DNA from: Spirochaetales bacterium
Lineage (GTDB): Bacteria > Spirochaetota > Spirochaetia > Treponematales > Treponemataceae
DNA length: 64,000 nucleotides
Direction: 5' to 3'
Assembly: GCA_003246335.1 (NCBI GenBank)
Contig: QKAR01000009.1
Location: forward strand, 18,368 to 82,367
Shown: piece after piece, positions 28,893-38,361 of the stretch
Position numbering within the stretch: position 1 is the stretch's first letter
Layout: the number at the start of each line of letters is the position of its first letter
The notes under the pieces: model-generated
Told to the model about the DNA's origin: nothing
Database searches by the model: none
Seen by the model: only the letters and a program-made list of their open reading frames with translations
Position numbers and translations under genes: made by a program

Positions 28893-29612
28893 TTACGATT
28901 TTTCCCCGTCGGGCTCCGGCGCGAATCGATAACCCATGCCGAACACCGTCTCGATGTACCGAGGATTCGAGGGATCTTCCTCGATTTTTTTCCGAAGCCG
29001 CTGGACGTACACCGCCACCGCGGTGATGTCCCCGTACGCGTTCTTCCAGACGCCGTTGTATATGACGTCCGGGGCGAGCGGCTTACCCGCGTTCGCCGCG
29101 AAAAAGGCGAGAACGTCGAATTCCTTCGCGGAAAGCGTGACGCGCTCGGTTCCCTTGCGGAGCGTGCAGGCGGCGGTGTCGAGCACGTACGGCCCGAATC
29201 GTATTCCTTTCCCGGTTTCCGTCTCTGAGTCCTGCACGCGGCGCAGCATCGCGCGGACGCGCGCGACGAGCACGCGCGGGGAGAACGGTTTCGTGACGAA
29301 CTCGTCGGCCCCGTAGCCGAGCCCCGCGATGATATCCTCGTCGGCGACGCGCGCCGAAACGATGAGTACGGGCGCCTCGCTTTTCTTGCGGAAGCGATGG
29401 AGGAATTCGAACCCGTCCATTCCCGGAAGGTTGATGTCGAGGATGATGAGCTCGGGTTGCCACGACTCTATCGTCTCGAGGGCAAGCTCGGCGGACTCGA
29501 CGATTTTCGTTTCGAGTCCCTCTTTCCCGAGGTACAGAGCCTCCAGCTCCGCGAGTTCCTGAACGTCCTCAATAATTAAAATTTTAGCCTTCACCATTTC
29601 GCTCCGTTGCAT
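28893..29612 (-). CDS. OmpR/PhoB-family response regulator
   Basis: Receiver domain KILIIEDVQELAELEALYL...LIILDINLPGMDGFEFLHRFRK and C-terminal winged helix (GTERVTLSAKEFDVLAFFAANAGKPLAPDVIYNGVWKNAYGDITAVAVYVQRLRKKIE). Confidence 0.95.
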   Translation of the reverse strand: MQRSEMVKAKILIIEDVQELAELEALYLGKEGLETKIVESAELALETIESWQPELIILDINLPGMDGFEFLHRFRKKSEAPVLIVSARVADEDIIAGLGYGADEFVTKPFSPRVLVARVRAMLRRVQDSETETGKGIRFGPYVLDTAACTLRKGTERVTLSAKEFDVLAFFAANAGKPLAPDVIYNGVWKNAYGDITAVAVYVQRLRKKIEEDPSNPRYIETVFGMGYRFAPEPDGEKS

Positions 29613-29772
29613 GGTAAAAGTACCGTAAAAAAAACCGATCTGGCAACCGCAGACCCTTTTCGGAACGCCGATATAACAGAATATTATATAATCTTTATTA
29701 GCCGTTTATGGGGAAACTAGGGCGAACTCGGTATTGTCTTACTATCGAGTATCCTTGAGGAGGTCTGTATCG

Positions 29773-31035
29773 ATGAAGCGCTTTTTTTTGGCAAGCGCGT
29801 TAATGGTCGCCGTGGTAAGCGGGTCGCTTTTCGGCGAAACGGTGCTAACCGTCGATTCGGCCGTTGAGTCGGCCTTACGCAATAACGTATCCGCGCAGCG
29901 GAGTTCCATTTCCTACGATGCCTTGGTTAGGTCGTCGTCGCTTTCCTGGAACGAATTCCTTCCTTCGGTGACCGCGAGCGCGTCGACCGCCCGCGGGACA
30001 GTGTCGGAAATCACCTCGTACACCGGGAAGGTCGCCGCGTCGCTTTCGTTTTCGATGGCGTCCATTGAGGCCGTCAAAAAGGCGAAGCTGAACCTCGAAG
30101 CGGGGGCGATCACGCGCGAGACGGCTCTTCGAGACGTCGAGCTCGCGACGCGCAAGGCGTTCTACTCCCTCCTTTACGAGAAGGAAAACGTTGACGTTCT
30201 CTCCGCGACGGTGGATACGGCGCGCAAACAATACGAGCAAACGCTCGCGAAGCAGAAAGCCGGCCTCTTGCCCGAGGTCGACGTGCTCTCTGCCCAGGTA
30301 ACGTACGAGAATCTCAAGCCGGACCTGGAAACCGCCAAGATCACCCTGCAAAACGACTTAGAGTCGTTTAAGCAAACGATCGGCATTGACCTCTCGACCG
30401 ATATTTCGCTCGATGGATCCCTTGAGACGGCGAGCTCGTTTTCAGATATCGACCTCTCGAACGTAGCCGTCGCGTCGTCGACGGTCGCGGCACTGGAAAA
30501 AAACCTCGCTATCGCGAAATCCGCGAAGGTCACGACGATGTCATCGTCGTGGCTGCCGACGTTTTCCCTGTCGTGGTCCTATGCCCCGACGAAAACCGAC
30601 CAGGAAGGCTCGGACTGGGAAGACTCGGGTTCGGTCTCTGCGGCTGTCAGCCTGCCGCTCGACGGCTTCCTTCCCTTCTCGAAAGGCGCCGAAAACGTCC
30701 GTAGCGCGAACGATACCGTGAAGGATATCGAGCTCCAACTCTCGAACGCGAAAATTTCCGCGCGGATCGAGCGGGAAACGCTCCTTCGGGACATCGCGCA
30801 GTCAAAGACGACCCTCAAGGCGCGCCAATTGAGCGTTTCCCTCGCCGAGCGCAATTACTCGCTTACCGAGGACGCCTACAAACGCGGGACGAAAGACATC
30901 CTGAGCCTGCAAGACTCCGCCGATTCGTTGCAAGAGGCCCGCGTCGCGCTCATGAAGCAATCCTATACGCTTATATCCGCCGTGCTCGATCTTGAGTACG
31001 CGATCGGGGTTCCGTTCGGGACCCTTGGGAGGTAA
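29773..31035 (+). CDS. TolC-family outer membrane efflux protein
   Basis: OEP coiled-coil repeats; signal peptide MKRFFLASALMVAVVSGSLFG; GGAGGT RBS. Confidence 0.9.
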   Translation: MKRFFLASALMVAVVSGSLFGETVLTVDSAVESALRNNVSAQRSSISYDALVRSSSLSWNEFLPSVTASASTARGTVSEITSYTGKVAASLSFSMASIEAVKKAKLNLEAGAITRETALRDVELATRKAFYSLLYEKENVDVLSATVDTARKQYEQTLAKQKAGLLPEVDVLSAQVTYENLKPDLETAKITLQNDLESFKQTIGIDLSTDISLDGSLETASSFSDIDLSNVAVASSTVAALEKNLAIAKSAKVTTMSSSWLPTFSLSWSYAPTKTDQEGSDWEDSGSVSAAVSLPLDGFLPFSKGAENVRSANDTVKDIELQLSNAKISARIERETLLRDIAQSKTTLKARQLSVSLAERNYSLTEDAYKRGTKDILSLQDSADSLQEARVALMKQSYTLISAVLDLEYAIGVPFGTLGR

Positions 31036-31038
31036 AAC

Positions 31039-32076
31039 ATGAAGAAGAAATATTTTTTGTTGATCGTCGCGTTCGTAGCGGCCGTGGTCGTAGTCGCGCT
31101 CTTGCCGAAGTCGTCAAAAAAGGCGGGCGCCGCCGGCGGGTGGGGCGGAAAATCGGGCGGCCAAACGTCGACGGTTTTTCGCGTCACTTCGGTTCTTTCC
31201 GAGCGCAAAAGCCTGCAGTCTTACTTAGAGGTGAACGGCGACGTCGAGGCCGAGGATACGGTGGATGTGTATCCCGATATTTCCGGCAAGCTCGTCAGCC
31301 AATCTGCCCATCTCGGATCGAAAGTCTCCAAGGGCGAGGTTATCGCTCAGATCGATCCCTCGACGCCCGGCGCGACCTATGCGTTGAGCCCGGTATACGC
31401 GCCAATTTCCGGGACGATCACCTCGATACCGCAGAGCGTCGGCGCGACCGTCTCGACGAGCACGTCCGTCGCGATCATCGGCGATATCGGTAAACTCCAG
31501 GTATCGGTGAAAATTCCCGAGCGCGATATCGCCTCGCTCAAGGTTGGCCTGAAGGCGAACGTCTCGTTTGAGGCCTATCCCGGCGTCACTTTTTCCGCGA
31601 CGGTTTTCCGCGTCTCCCCGCTCGTCGACTCGACGTCGCGCACGAAGGAAGTCTATCTCGCCTTCGACAAAGAAGACGATCGGATTAACGCCGGGATGTT
31701 CGCGAAAGTGAAACTGTTCACGACGGTCACCTCGAACGCCGTGACCGTTCCGGACGAGGCCATCGTGACCAACTACGATAAACAGTACGTGTACGTCGTT
31801 AACGACGATAGCACCGTAACGCGGGCGGAAGTCGTCAAGGGCGTGACGGTCGACGGCGTGACTCAACTCTTGAGCGGCCTCGACGAGGGTAAGCGAATCG
31901 CCTTCGAGGGCGTTTCCGTGCTCTCTGACGGCGTGTCGGTTAAGGACATCAGCCAAAAGTCCGCGGCGTCGGACGCGCAACCGAGCGCGGCCGCTTCCGC
32001 CGACGTTTCTGCCTCCGGCAAAAAATGGTCCGGCTCGGCCGATTCCTCGAATCAAAAAGCGGGGGGTAACGAATGA
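31039..32076 (+). CDS. RND efflux periplasmic adaptor (MFP/HlyD-like)
   Basis: VNGDVEAEDTVDVYPDISGKLVSQSAHLGSKVSKGEVIAQIDPS; downstream barrel-sandwich features; precedes the RND gene. Confidence 0.93.
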   Translation: MKKKYFLLIVAFVAAVVVVALLPKSSKKAGAAGGWGGKSGGQTSTVFRVTSVLSERKSLQSYLEVNGDVEAEDTVDVYPDISGKLVSQSAHLGSKVSKGEVIAQIDPSTPGATYALSPVYAPISGTITSIPQSVGATVSTSTSVAIIGDIGKLQVSVKIPERDIASLKVGLKANVSFEAYPGVTFSATVFRVSPLVDSTSRTKEVYLAFDKEDDRINAGMFAKVKLFTTVTSNAVTVPDEAIVTNYDKQYVYVVNDDSTVTRAEVVKGVTVDGVTQLLSGLDEGKRIAFEGVSVLSDGVSVKDISQKSAASDAQPSAAASADVSASGKKWSGSADSSNQKAGGNE

Positions 32077-35000
32077 GCATGTCGAAACGGGTCGTCGATC
32101 ACCCGATCCTGACGGCCATCGTATTCGCCCTCCTGGGCATCATGAGCCTTTACGCGATTAAGGGCATCGCCATCGGCCTCATGCCGGACATGGATATGCC
32201 GATGCTCATCGTCTCGACGTCATATAGCTCCGCCGGACCCGAGTCCGTCGAGAAGGCGGTGACGAGCGTGCTCGAGACGAGCCTCGTAGGCCTATCCGGT
32301 CTTAAGACCATGACCTCAACCTCTGCGGAGGAAAGCTCCTCGATCAGGCTTGAATTTAACTACGGCACGAACCTTGACGAGGCGACGAACGACGTACGCG
32401 ACAAAATCGACAAGGTCGAAAAGTCGCTCCCCGACGGGGCGGGAACGCCGACGATCATGCGATTCGACTCGTCCTCCATGCCCGTCATGCGCATCGCCGT
32501 TCGCGGTAATAGAACGGCCGAGGACCTCAAGATCCTCGCCGACAATAAAATCGTCGACCGCCTTCAACAGGCGGATGGCGTCGGGCAGGCGAGCTCGAAT
32601 GGCGGTCGCACGAAGATCGTCCGCGTCGACATTTCGCAAAACCGTCTTGAGGCGTACGATTTAACGATGACCGGCGTGGCGTCGGCGCTCGCCGCGCAAA
32701 ACCTCGAGCTCGGCGGCGGCAAGATCGGCGAAGGCACGAAAAATTACATTATCCGCACCGTCGGCGAATTCAAGAGCATCGACGAGATCAACAATACCAT
32801 TATCGCGACGAAAAACGGGTATGTTGTTCGTCTTCGCGACGTCGGTACCGCCGTTCTCGGCTACGACGATGTGAGCACCTATACCTACGTCGACGGTCAG
32901 GCCGGCGTCTACGTCTCGATCACTAAGCAGAGCGACGCCAATACGGTGGACGTTTCCGACGCGGTTCGCGCGAAAATGAAGGAGATCCAGGCTCTTCTCC
33001 CGGCGGACGTCACGCTCACGGTAATGTCGGACGACGCGGACCAGGTTCGCAGCACGCTCTCCGACTTGCTCAACTCCGCCTGGCAGGGCGCGATCCTCGC
33101 GATGCTCGTCTTGTTCATGTTCCTCCGCAACCTCAAGAGCACGCTCATCATGGGCATCTCGATACCGTTCTCCATCCTCATCACCATCCTGTGCATGAAG
33201 TTCGCAGGAATCACCATGAACATGATGACGATGACCGGGCTGATCCTCGGCGTCGGAATGGTCGTCGACGCCTCCGTCGTCGTGCTCGAGAATATTTACC
33301 AATATCGCGAGCGCGGCACGAAGCCGACGGTTGCGGCCGTCATAGGCACGCAGGAAATGTTCGCATCGGTCTTTTCGGGTAACCTCACGACCGTGTGCGT
33401 CTTCATCCCGTTCATTTTCTTTAAAAGTGATCTCGGCATGATCGGCCAGATTCTGCCGGACATCATCTATACCATAGTCATCGCGCTCCTTTCGAGCCTT
33501 TTCGTGGCGATGTTCCTCGTGCCGGTTCTCGCGAGCAAGTTCCTCAAGATCCGCACGCGGAAGGAAAAGCCGCTGAAAAATCCCCTCCTCATCGCGGCAG
33601 ACGGCGCGGTCGGCGGGGGAATTCAGCGGCTCTCGAACGCGTACCGCACGGCTCTCGATTACGTCCTGCGCCATCGGCTGGCGGCGGTCATCGTGCTCGT
33701 CGGCGTGTTCTCGCTTTCCGTCACTTTTTTGACGAGGATGAACCTCGTGCTCATGCCGAACATGAACGACGAGTCGGTAACGCTCTCCGTTACGCTCCCG
33801 ATCGGTACTAAGCTCGGCGAGACGAACGCGGTCATGACGCAGATGGAGCAGATCGTCAAGGACGAGGTGAAGGGTTATGAGTCGATAACGACGAACGTCG
33901 GCTCCGGTTCCGGTCGCGGCCGCAACCAGAAAACGTACGCGGGCTCAATCCAAATCCAGCTGCCCGACGCCTCCGAGCAGATCGATTCGTCGCAGGTGAT
34001 CCAGCAAAAGCTTCGCGCCCATTTCGACGAGTTCCCGTCGGCAACCTTCAGTTTTTCGGCGGGAATGATGCGCCAAATGACCGGATCGGACATCGATATC
34101 GCCCTTCGCTCCGACGATCTCGACGCGGCCTTCGCGACCGCGCAAAGCATCGTCAAGATCATGAAGGACAAGGTTCCCGACGTTTCCGAGGGTAGCATCG
34201 ACATGACCGAGGGCTTGCCCGAGGTCCAGGTCGTCATCGACCGCGACCGAGCGTACTCTTTTGGAGTTAACGTCGAGGCGGTCGCGAACGAGATCAACGC
34301 CGCGATCGAGGGTATCACCGCGACGACGTACCGCGAGGGCGGCGAGGAATACGACGTGACGCTCTTCCTCCAGGACTCCGATCGCTCGAAGATTCCCGAC
34401 CTGGAAAAAATATACGTGACCGGAAACGACGGGCGCGTCGCGCTCTCGAACTTCGCGAGCCTACAGAAGGGCGTTGGCCCGGTGAGCATCAGCCGCGAGG
34501 ACGAGATGCGCATCGTGCACGTAACCGCCGACATTCTGTCGAACACGCGGGCTAACGTCGTGGAGGAGCGCATTAAGACGGCCATCGAGGACACGATGAT
34601 TCTGCCGGAGAGCGTCAGCATGAGCTTCGAGGGATCGTGGAAAGACGTCTCCGAGACGGGTCGCGTGTTCATCCTCATCATTTCCATGGCGCTCTTGCTC
34701 GTGTATGGCGTCATGGCCGGCACGTACGAATCGTTCAAGGATCCGTTCATCAATATGTTCACGATTCCGCTCGGCATCATCGGCGTCGTCGCGATTTACC
34801 TTCTGACGGGAAAAAACCTCTCGATGTTTACCGCGTTCGGCTTCGTCATGCTCATCGGCATCGCGGTCAATAACGGAATCATTCTCGTAGACCAGACGAA
34901 CCTGCTTGTCGCGCGCGGCGTGCCGATGCGAAAGGCCTGTCTCGACGCGGCCGCATCGCGGCTCCGCCCGATCTTGATGACGACGATGACGACCTTGCTC

Positions 35001-35204
35001 GGCGTGTTCCCGATGGCGTTCTTTCCGTCGGGAAACTCGATGATGCTCCAGCCGATCGGCCTTTGCGTTTTCGGCGGCCTTATGTCGAGTACCCTCATCA
35101 CGCTGTTTTTCATACCGGTTTTGTACTCGCTTTTCAACGAGCGCCGGCAAGGCGTTTCAAAGCGTGCGCTTAAAACCGAAAAATCGATTCAGGAGGCCCT
35201 GTGA
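32073..35204 (+). CDS. RND (AcrB/HAE1) family efflux permease
   Basis: 1043 aa; FALLGIMSLYAIKGIAIGLMPDMDMPMLIVSTSYSSAGPESVEKAVT; GLILGVGMVVDASVVVLENIYQYRERG; GFVMLIGIAVNNGIILVDQTN. Confidence 0.97.
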   Translation: MSMSKRVVDHPILTAIVFALLGIMSLYAIKGIAIGLMPDMDMPMLIVSTSYSSAGPESVEKAVTSVLETSLVGLSGLKTMTSTSAEESSSIRLEFNYGTNLDEATNDVRDKIDKVEKSLPDGAGTPTIMRFDSSSMPVMRIAVRGNRTAEDLKILADNKIVDRLQQADGVGQASSNGGRTKIVRVDISQNRLEAYDLTMTGVASALAAQNLELGGGKIGEGTKNYIIRTVGEFKSIDEINNTIIATKNGYVVRLRDVGTAVLGYDDVSTYTYVDGQAGVYVSITKQSDANTVDVSDAVRAKMKEIQALLPADVTLTVMSDDADQVRSTLSDLLNSAWQGAILAMLVLFMFLRNLKSTLIMGISIPFSILITILCMKFAGITMNMMTMTGLILGVGMVVDASVVVLENIYQYRERGTKPTVAAVIGTQEMFASVFSGNLTTVCVFIPFIFFKSDLGMIGQILPDIIYTIVIALLSSLFVAMFLVPVLASKFLKIRTRKEKPLKNPLLIAADGAVGGGIQRLSNAYRTALDYVLRHRLAAVIVLVGVFSLSVTFLTRMNLVLMPNMNDESVTLSVTLPIGTKLGETNAVMTQMEQIVKDEVKGYESITTNVGSGSGRGRNQKTYAGSIQIQLPDASEQIDSSQVIQQKLRAHFDEFPSATFSFSAGMMRQMTGSDIDIALRSDDLDAAFATAQSIVKIMKDKVPDVSEGSIDMTEGLPEVQVVIDRDRAYSFGVNVEAVANEINAAIEGITATTYREGGEEYDVTLFLQDSDRSKIPDLEKIYVTGNDGRVALSNFASLQKGVGPVSISREDEMRIVHVTADILSNTRANVVEERIKTAIEDTMILPESVSMSFEGSWKDVSETGRVFILIISMALLLVYGVMAGTYESFKDPFINMFTIPLGIIGVVAIYLLTGKNLSMFTAFGFVMLIGIAVNNGIILVDQTNLLVARGVPMRKACLDAAASRLRPILMTTMTTLLGVFPMAFFPSGNSMMLQPIGLCVFGGLMSSTLITLFFIPVLYSLFNERRQGVSKRALKTEKSIQEAL

Positions 35205-35488
35205 TGTGCCGTGCCGAAATTATCGCCAATAATTCAGTTCAGGAAGAGATCATAGACGCCTTAGAGGCTCTCATTCCCGATTTTCTGTACACGGTCATCC
35301 CGGTCGTCCATGGGAAGGGAAAACGCGACAAGAAATTGGGGACGACGACGTGGCCGGAGTTGAACTTCGTGCTCATCGCCTACGTAGACGACGGCAACGC
35401 CGCCGTCGTTCGTTCCGCTATCGAGTCGGTTAAGGAGCGATTTCCGAATGAGGGAATTAAACTGTTCATGATTCCCGAGCTCGCCTAG
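35201..35488 (+). CDS. Small PII-like protein, resembling PG0541-family transporter-associated proteins
   Basis: 95 aa; ATGA-type overlap with RND permease; ...IDALEALIPDFLYTVIPVVHGKGKRDKKLGTTTWPELNFVLIAYVDD. Confidence 0.7.
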   Translation: MMCRAEIIANNSVQEEIIDALEALIPDFLYTVIPVVHGKGKRDKKLGTTTWPELNFVLIAYVDDGNAAVVRSAIESVKERFPNEGIKLFMIPELA

Positions 35489-35516
35489 TCATTTTTGCCG
35501 TCGTTTTGCGGCGGCA

Positions 35517-35553
35517 AAAAAAAGCCCCGAAGATTTTCTCCGGGGCTTTTTTT
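35517..35553. terminator. Bidirectional Rho-independent terminator
   Basis: aaaaaaaagccccgaagattttctccggggcttttttt. Confidence 0.8.
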
Positions 35554-35600
35554 ATGTGACTTGGCCGCGACGTATTACAAAATCGCCGTGATTGGTATCA

Positions 35601-35880
35601 ACCGGCGCGGCTTCGAGTTTCGCTGTCGCGAAACTCATTTTCTGCTTTTTTATTTCTTTCCCGCTTGCACGGCCGCTCCTTGGCGGTTGTTTCGCCGTGC
35701 TTGTATGAACCGGCGCGGCTTCGAGTTTCGCTGTCGCGAAACTCATTTTCTGCTTTTTTATTTCTTACCCGCTTGCACGGCCGCTCCTTGGCGGTTGTTT
35801 CGCCGTGCTTGTATGAACCGGCGCGGCTTTGCGAATTGCCGGCGAGCGGCAATTCGCGATTCTGCTTTTTATTTCTTACC
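35601..35880. repeat. 108-bp tandem repeat (two full units plus a diverged third unit that merges into the 3' end of pta)
   Basis: accggcgcggctt recurs at 35601, 35709 and 35817 (exact 108-bp spacing); each unit carries ttatttctt(t/a)cccgcttgcacg, identical to the pta C-terminal tail. Confidence 0.92.
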
Positions 35881-36873
35881 CGCTTGCACGAGCGTTACGG
35901 CGGCGGTGGTCACGATATCATCGACCGAGCAACCGCGCGAAAGGTCGGAAATCGGGTTCGCGAAGCCCTGGAGGAAGGGACCGTAGGCTCCCGCTCCGGC
36001 GAGCCGCTGCACGAGCTTATAGCCGATGTTTCCGGCGCCGAGGTTCGGGAACACGATCGTGTTCACTTTGCCGGTAACGGGGCTGCCCGGGGCTTTTTTC
36101 TGGGTGACGGACGGCACGAGGGCCGCGTCGGCCTGCATCTCCCCGTCGAAAACGAAATCCGGCTTGCGCTCGGTAAGCATCTTCACCGCTTCCTGCACCG
36201 CGAGCACGGCGGGGTCGTTTCCGCCCGAGCCCTTCGTGGAGAACGAGAGAAGGGCGACGACCGGCTCCGCGTTCAGGAATTCGCGGCAGCTCTTCGCTGC
36301 GGACTGCGCGATGTCGGCGAGCTGCTCGGAAGACGGCTGCGGGATGACGGCGCAGTCGGAGAAAATCATCATGCCGTCGGAGCCCCATTTCTTGTCCTGC
36401 AATTCCATGACGAAGCACGAAGAGGCGGTCTTGGTGCCGGGCGCGGTTCCGATGACGGTGAGCCCCGCGCGCAAAAGGTCGGCGGTCGTGCTTTCGGCGC
36501 CGGAAACCATCGCGTCGGCGTGGCCTTTTTTGACCATCATCGCGCCGAAGCGGAGAACGCCGGAAATATCGCTTTTCGCCTGCTCGGGCGTGATGCCCTT
36601 CGCCTTGCGCTTTTCGTAGTACGCGTTCGCGAAATCGTCGAGCCACGCGGACTTCAGCGGGTTGATGACCGTAATGCCCGCGAGCGAAACGTTTACCGAC
36701 TTCGCGCAGGCGGCCACGGCGGCCTCATCGCCCAAAAGCGTCACCGACGCGGCGATTTTTTCGTCAACGAGCTTGCGCGCGGCCTGAACGGTCCTCGGCT
36801 CGGTTCCCTCGGGAAGCACCAGCCGATTCTGGTAACCTTTCGCTTTTTCTTTCATCGATTCCACGAAATTCAT
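35869..36873 (-). CDS. pta: Phosphate acetyltransferase
   Basis: MNFVESMKEKAKGYQNRLVLPEGTEPRTVQAARKLVDEKIAASVTLLG; DAMVSGAESTTADLLRAGLTVIG; FPNLGAGNIGYKLVQRLAGAGAYGPFLQGFANPISDLSRG; AAGGAG RBS. Confidence 0.95.
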   Translation of the reverse strand: MNFVESMKEKAKGYQNRLVLPEGTEPRTVQAARKLVDEKIAASVTLLGDEAAVAACAKSVNVSLAGITVINPLKSAWLDDFANAYYEKRKAKGITPEQAKSDISGVLRFGAMMVKKGHADAMVSGAESTTADLLRAGLTVIGTAPGTKTASSCFVMELQDKKWGSDGMMIFSDCAVIPQPSSEQLADIAQSAAKSCREFLNAEPVVALLSFSTKGSGGNDPAVLAVQEAVKMLTERKPDFVFDGEMQADAALVPSVTQKKAPGSPVTGKVNTIVFPNLGAGNIGYKLVQRLAGAGAYGPFLQGFANPISDLSRGCSVDDIVTTAAVTLVQAGKK

Positions 36874-37022
36874 ATAAATCACTCCTTAATATGGAAAAAA
36901 AGTATGATACTGACGCGGAAAAGCATACTATCCGTACGGGTTTTGGGCAAGGTCACGGAGCGGTAATTTCGGGGAGGGGAGGGTGGGTTGCGTCAAAAAA
37001 AAACGGTAGGGAGGCTTTTCTC

Positions 37023-37050
37023 GGTTCCTTTCGCGTGAGCGAAAGGAACC
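37023..37050. repeat. Perfect 12-bp hairpin
   Basis: ggttcctttcgc-gtga-gcgaaaggaacc. Confidence 0.9.
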
Positions 37051-37210
37051 GACGCAAACGGGCTTTGCGGGGCTGACGAAGGCGGCGGCCGGAAACGGCT
37101 CTCCCGCTTACGTGAGCAACGCGCCGCGCGCGGCATTTACCGGGAAATCGGCAAGTATCCGCGCGAGGCCGCCGGCTTCCGCTGCGCGGCCCCTCCAATC
37201 CCTCCCACGG

Positions 37211-37236
37211 GCGAGTTTCGCTCGCGCGAAACTCGC
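37211..37236. repeat. Perfect 11-bp hairpin sharing gagtttcgc/gcgaaactc arms with the 35.6 kb repeats
   Basis: gcgagtttcgc-tcgc-gcgaaactcgc. Confidence 0.9.
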
Positions 37237-37238
37237 CG

Positions 37239-37269
37239 GGAGAATTCCGGGACAAGCCCGGAATTCTCC
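37239..37269. repeat. Perfect 13-bp hairpin just downstream of gap
   Basis: ggagaattccggg-acaag-cccggaattctcc. Confidence 0.9.
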
Positions 37270-37286
37270 GCTCCGTCGTTAAACGG

Positions 37287-38294
37287 TCACACGCCTTTTC
37301 GGTCGACGAGGCGGGCAAGGTCGACGAGTCGGTTCGAGAAGCCCCACTCGTTGTCGTACCAGGAAAGCACCTTTACCATGCGCTTCCCGATCACGAGCGT
37401 CGAAAGCGCGTCGACGACGCTCGACCGCCTTTCCCCCCGGTAGTCGGCGGAAACGAGCGGCTCCTCGCTGTAACCGAGAATTCCCTTCAGGTTCCCTTCC
37501 GCCGCTCGCCGGAGCGCCGCGTTCACTTCCTCCGCCGTGACGTCGCGCGCGAGCGTTACCGTCAAATCGACGATCGATACCACCGGCACGGGAACCCGCA
37601 GCGAGTAGCCCGTGAGCTTGCCATCGAGCGCGGGAATCACCTTGCCGATCGCTTTCGCCGCCCCGCTCGGGTACGGCACGATGGATAGGGCCGCCGCCCG
37701 CGCCCCGCGTAAGTCTTTTTCCGGCTCATCGTGAAGCGCCTGGCTATTCGTATAGGCGTGCGTCGTGTTCATGAGTCCGTACTCTATGCCGAACGCCTCG
37801 TGCAGGGCGAGGGCTACCGGAGCGAGTCCGTTTGTCGTGCACGAGCCGTTGCTGAGGATGCGGTGATTCGCGGGGTCATACAGCCCGTCGTTGACGCCCA
37901 TCACGACCGTAAAGACGTCTCCTTTCGCCGGAGCCGAAATCACGACGCGCTTCGCCCCGTTCGATCCGATATGCGCCTCGGCCGCCGTCCGGTCGGCGAA
38001 TCGTCCCGTGGATTCAATTACGAGATCCACTCCGGCCTCGGCCCAAGGAATTTTCGCCGGGTCCCGCTCGCCGAATGCCCGTATCGTATCGTTTCCCACG
38101 CGGAGCTCTCCGTCGCCCGCCGTAACCGCCTCGGGGAAATCGCCAAGAATAGAGTCATGCTTGAGTAAGTGCGCGAGCGTCTTGCAGTCCGTAAGGTCGT
38201 TCACCGCGGCTATCCTGATGTCGCGGTTTCCCCTTGCGGCCCGCAGGAAATTCCGCCCAATTCGCCCAAAACCGTTAATGCCGATCGTTATCAT
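37287..38294 (-). CDS. gap: Glyceraldehyde-3-phosphate dehydrogenase (type I)
   Basis: MITIGINGFGRIGRNFLRAA; LSNGSCTTNGLAPVALALHEAFGIEYGLMNTTHAYTNSQ; SWYDNEWGFSNRLVDL; GGAGG RBS. Confidence 0.95.
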   Translation of the reverse strand: MITIGINGFGRIGRNFLRAARGNRDIRIAAVNDLTDCKTLAHLLKHDSILGDFPEAVTAGDGELRVGNDTIRAFGERDPAKIPWAEAGVDLVIESTGRFADRTAAEAHIGSNGAKRVVISAPAKGDVFTVVMGVNDGLYDPANHRILSNGSCTTNGLAPVALALHEAFGIEYGLMNTTHAYTNSQALHDEPEKDLRGARAAALSIVPYPSGAAKAIGKVIPALDGKLTGYSLRVPVPVVSIVDLTVTLARDVTAEEVNAALRRAAEGNLKGILGYSEEPLVSADYRGERRSSVVDALSTLVIGKRMVKVLSWYDNEWGFSNRLVDLARLVDRKGV

Positions 38295-38361
38295 AGCGCC
38301 TCCATAGCTTACGGTTTTGAGTATATCGATGGTATGGAATGGCTGAAATGACAATAATCGA

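Noticed and set aside
35601-35880. Possible CRISPR array
   Set aside because: The 108-bp units are contiguous repeats without unique spacers and contain a gene 3' end; no cas genes nearby
35665-36966. 433-aa plus-strand ORF spanning the tandem repeats and antisense to pta
   Set aside because: Antisense to conserved pta; the repeated peptide (FSAFLFLTRLHGRSLAVVSPCLYEPARL) just reflects the 108-bp DNA repeat, whose length is a multiple of 3
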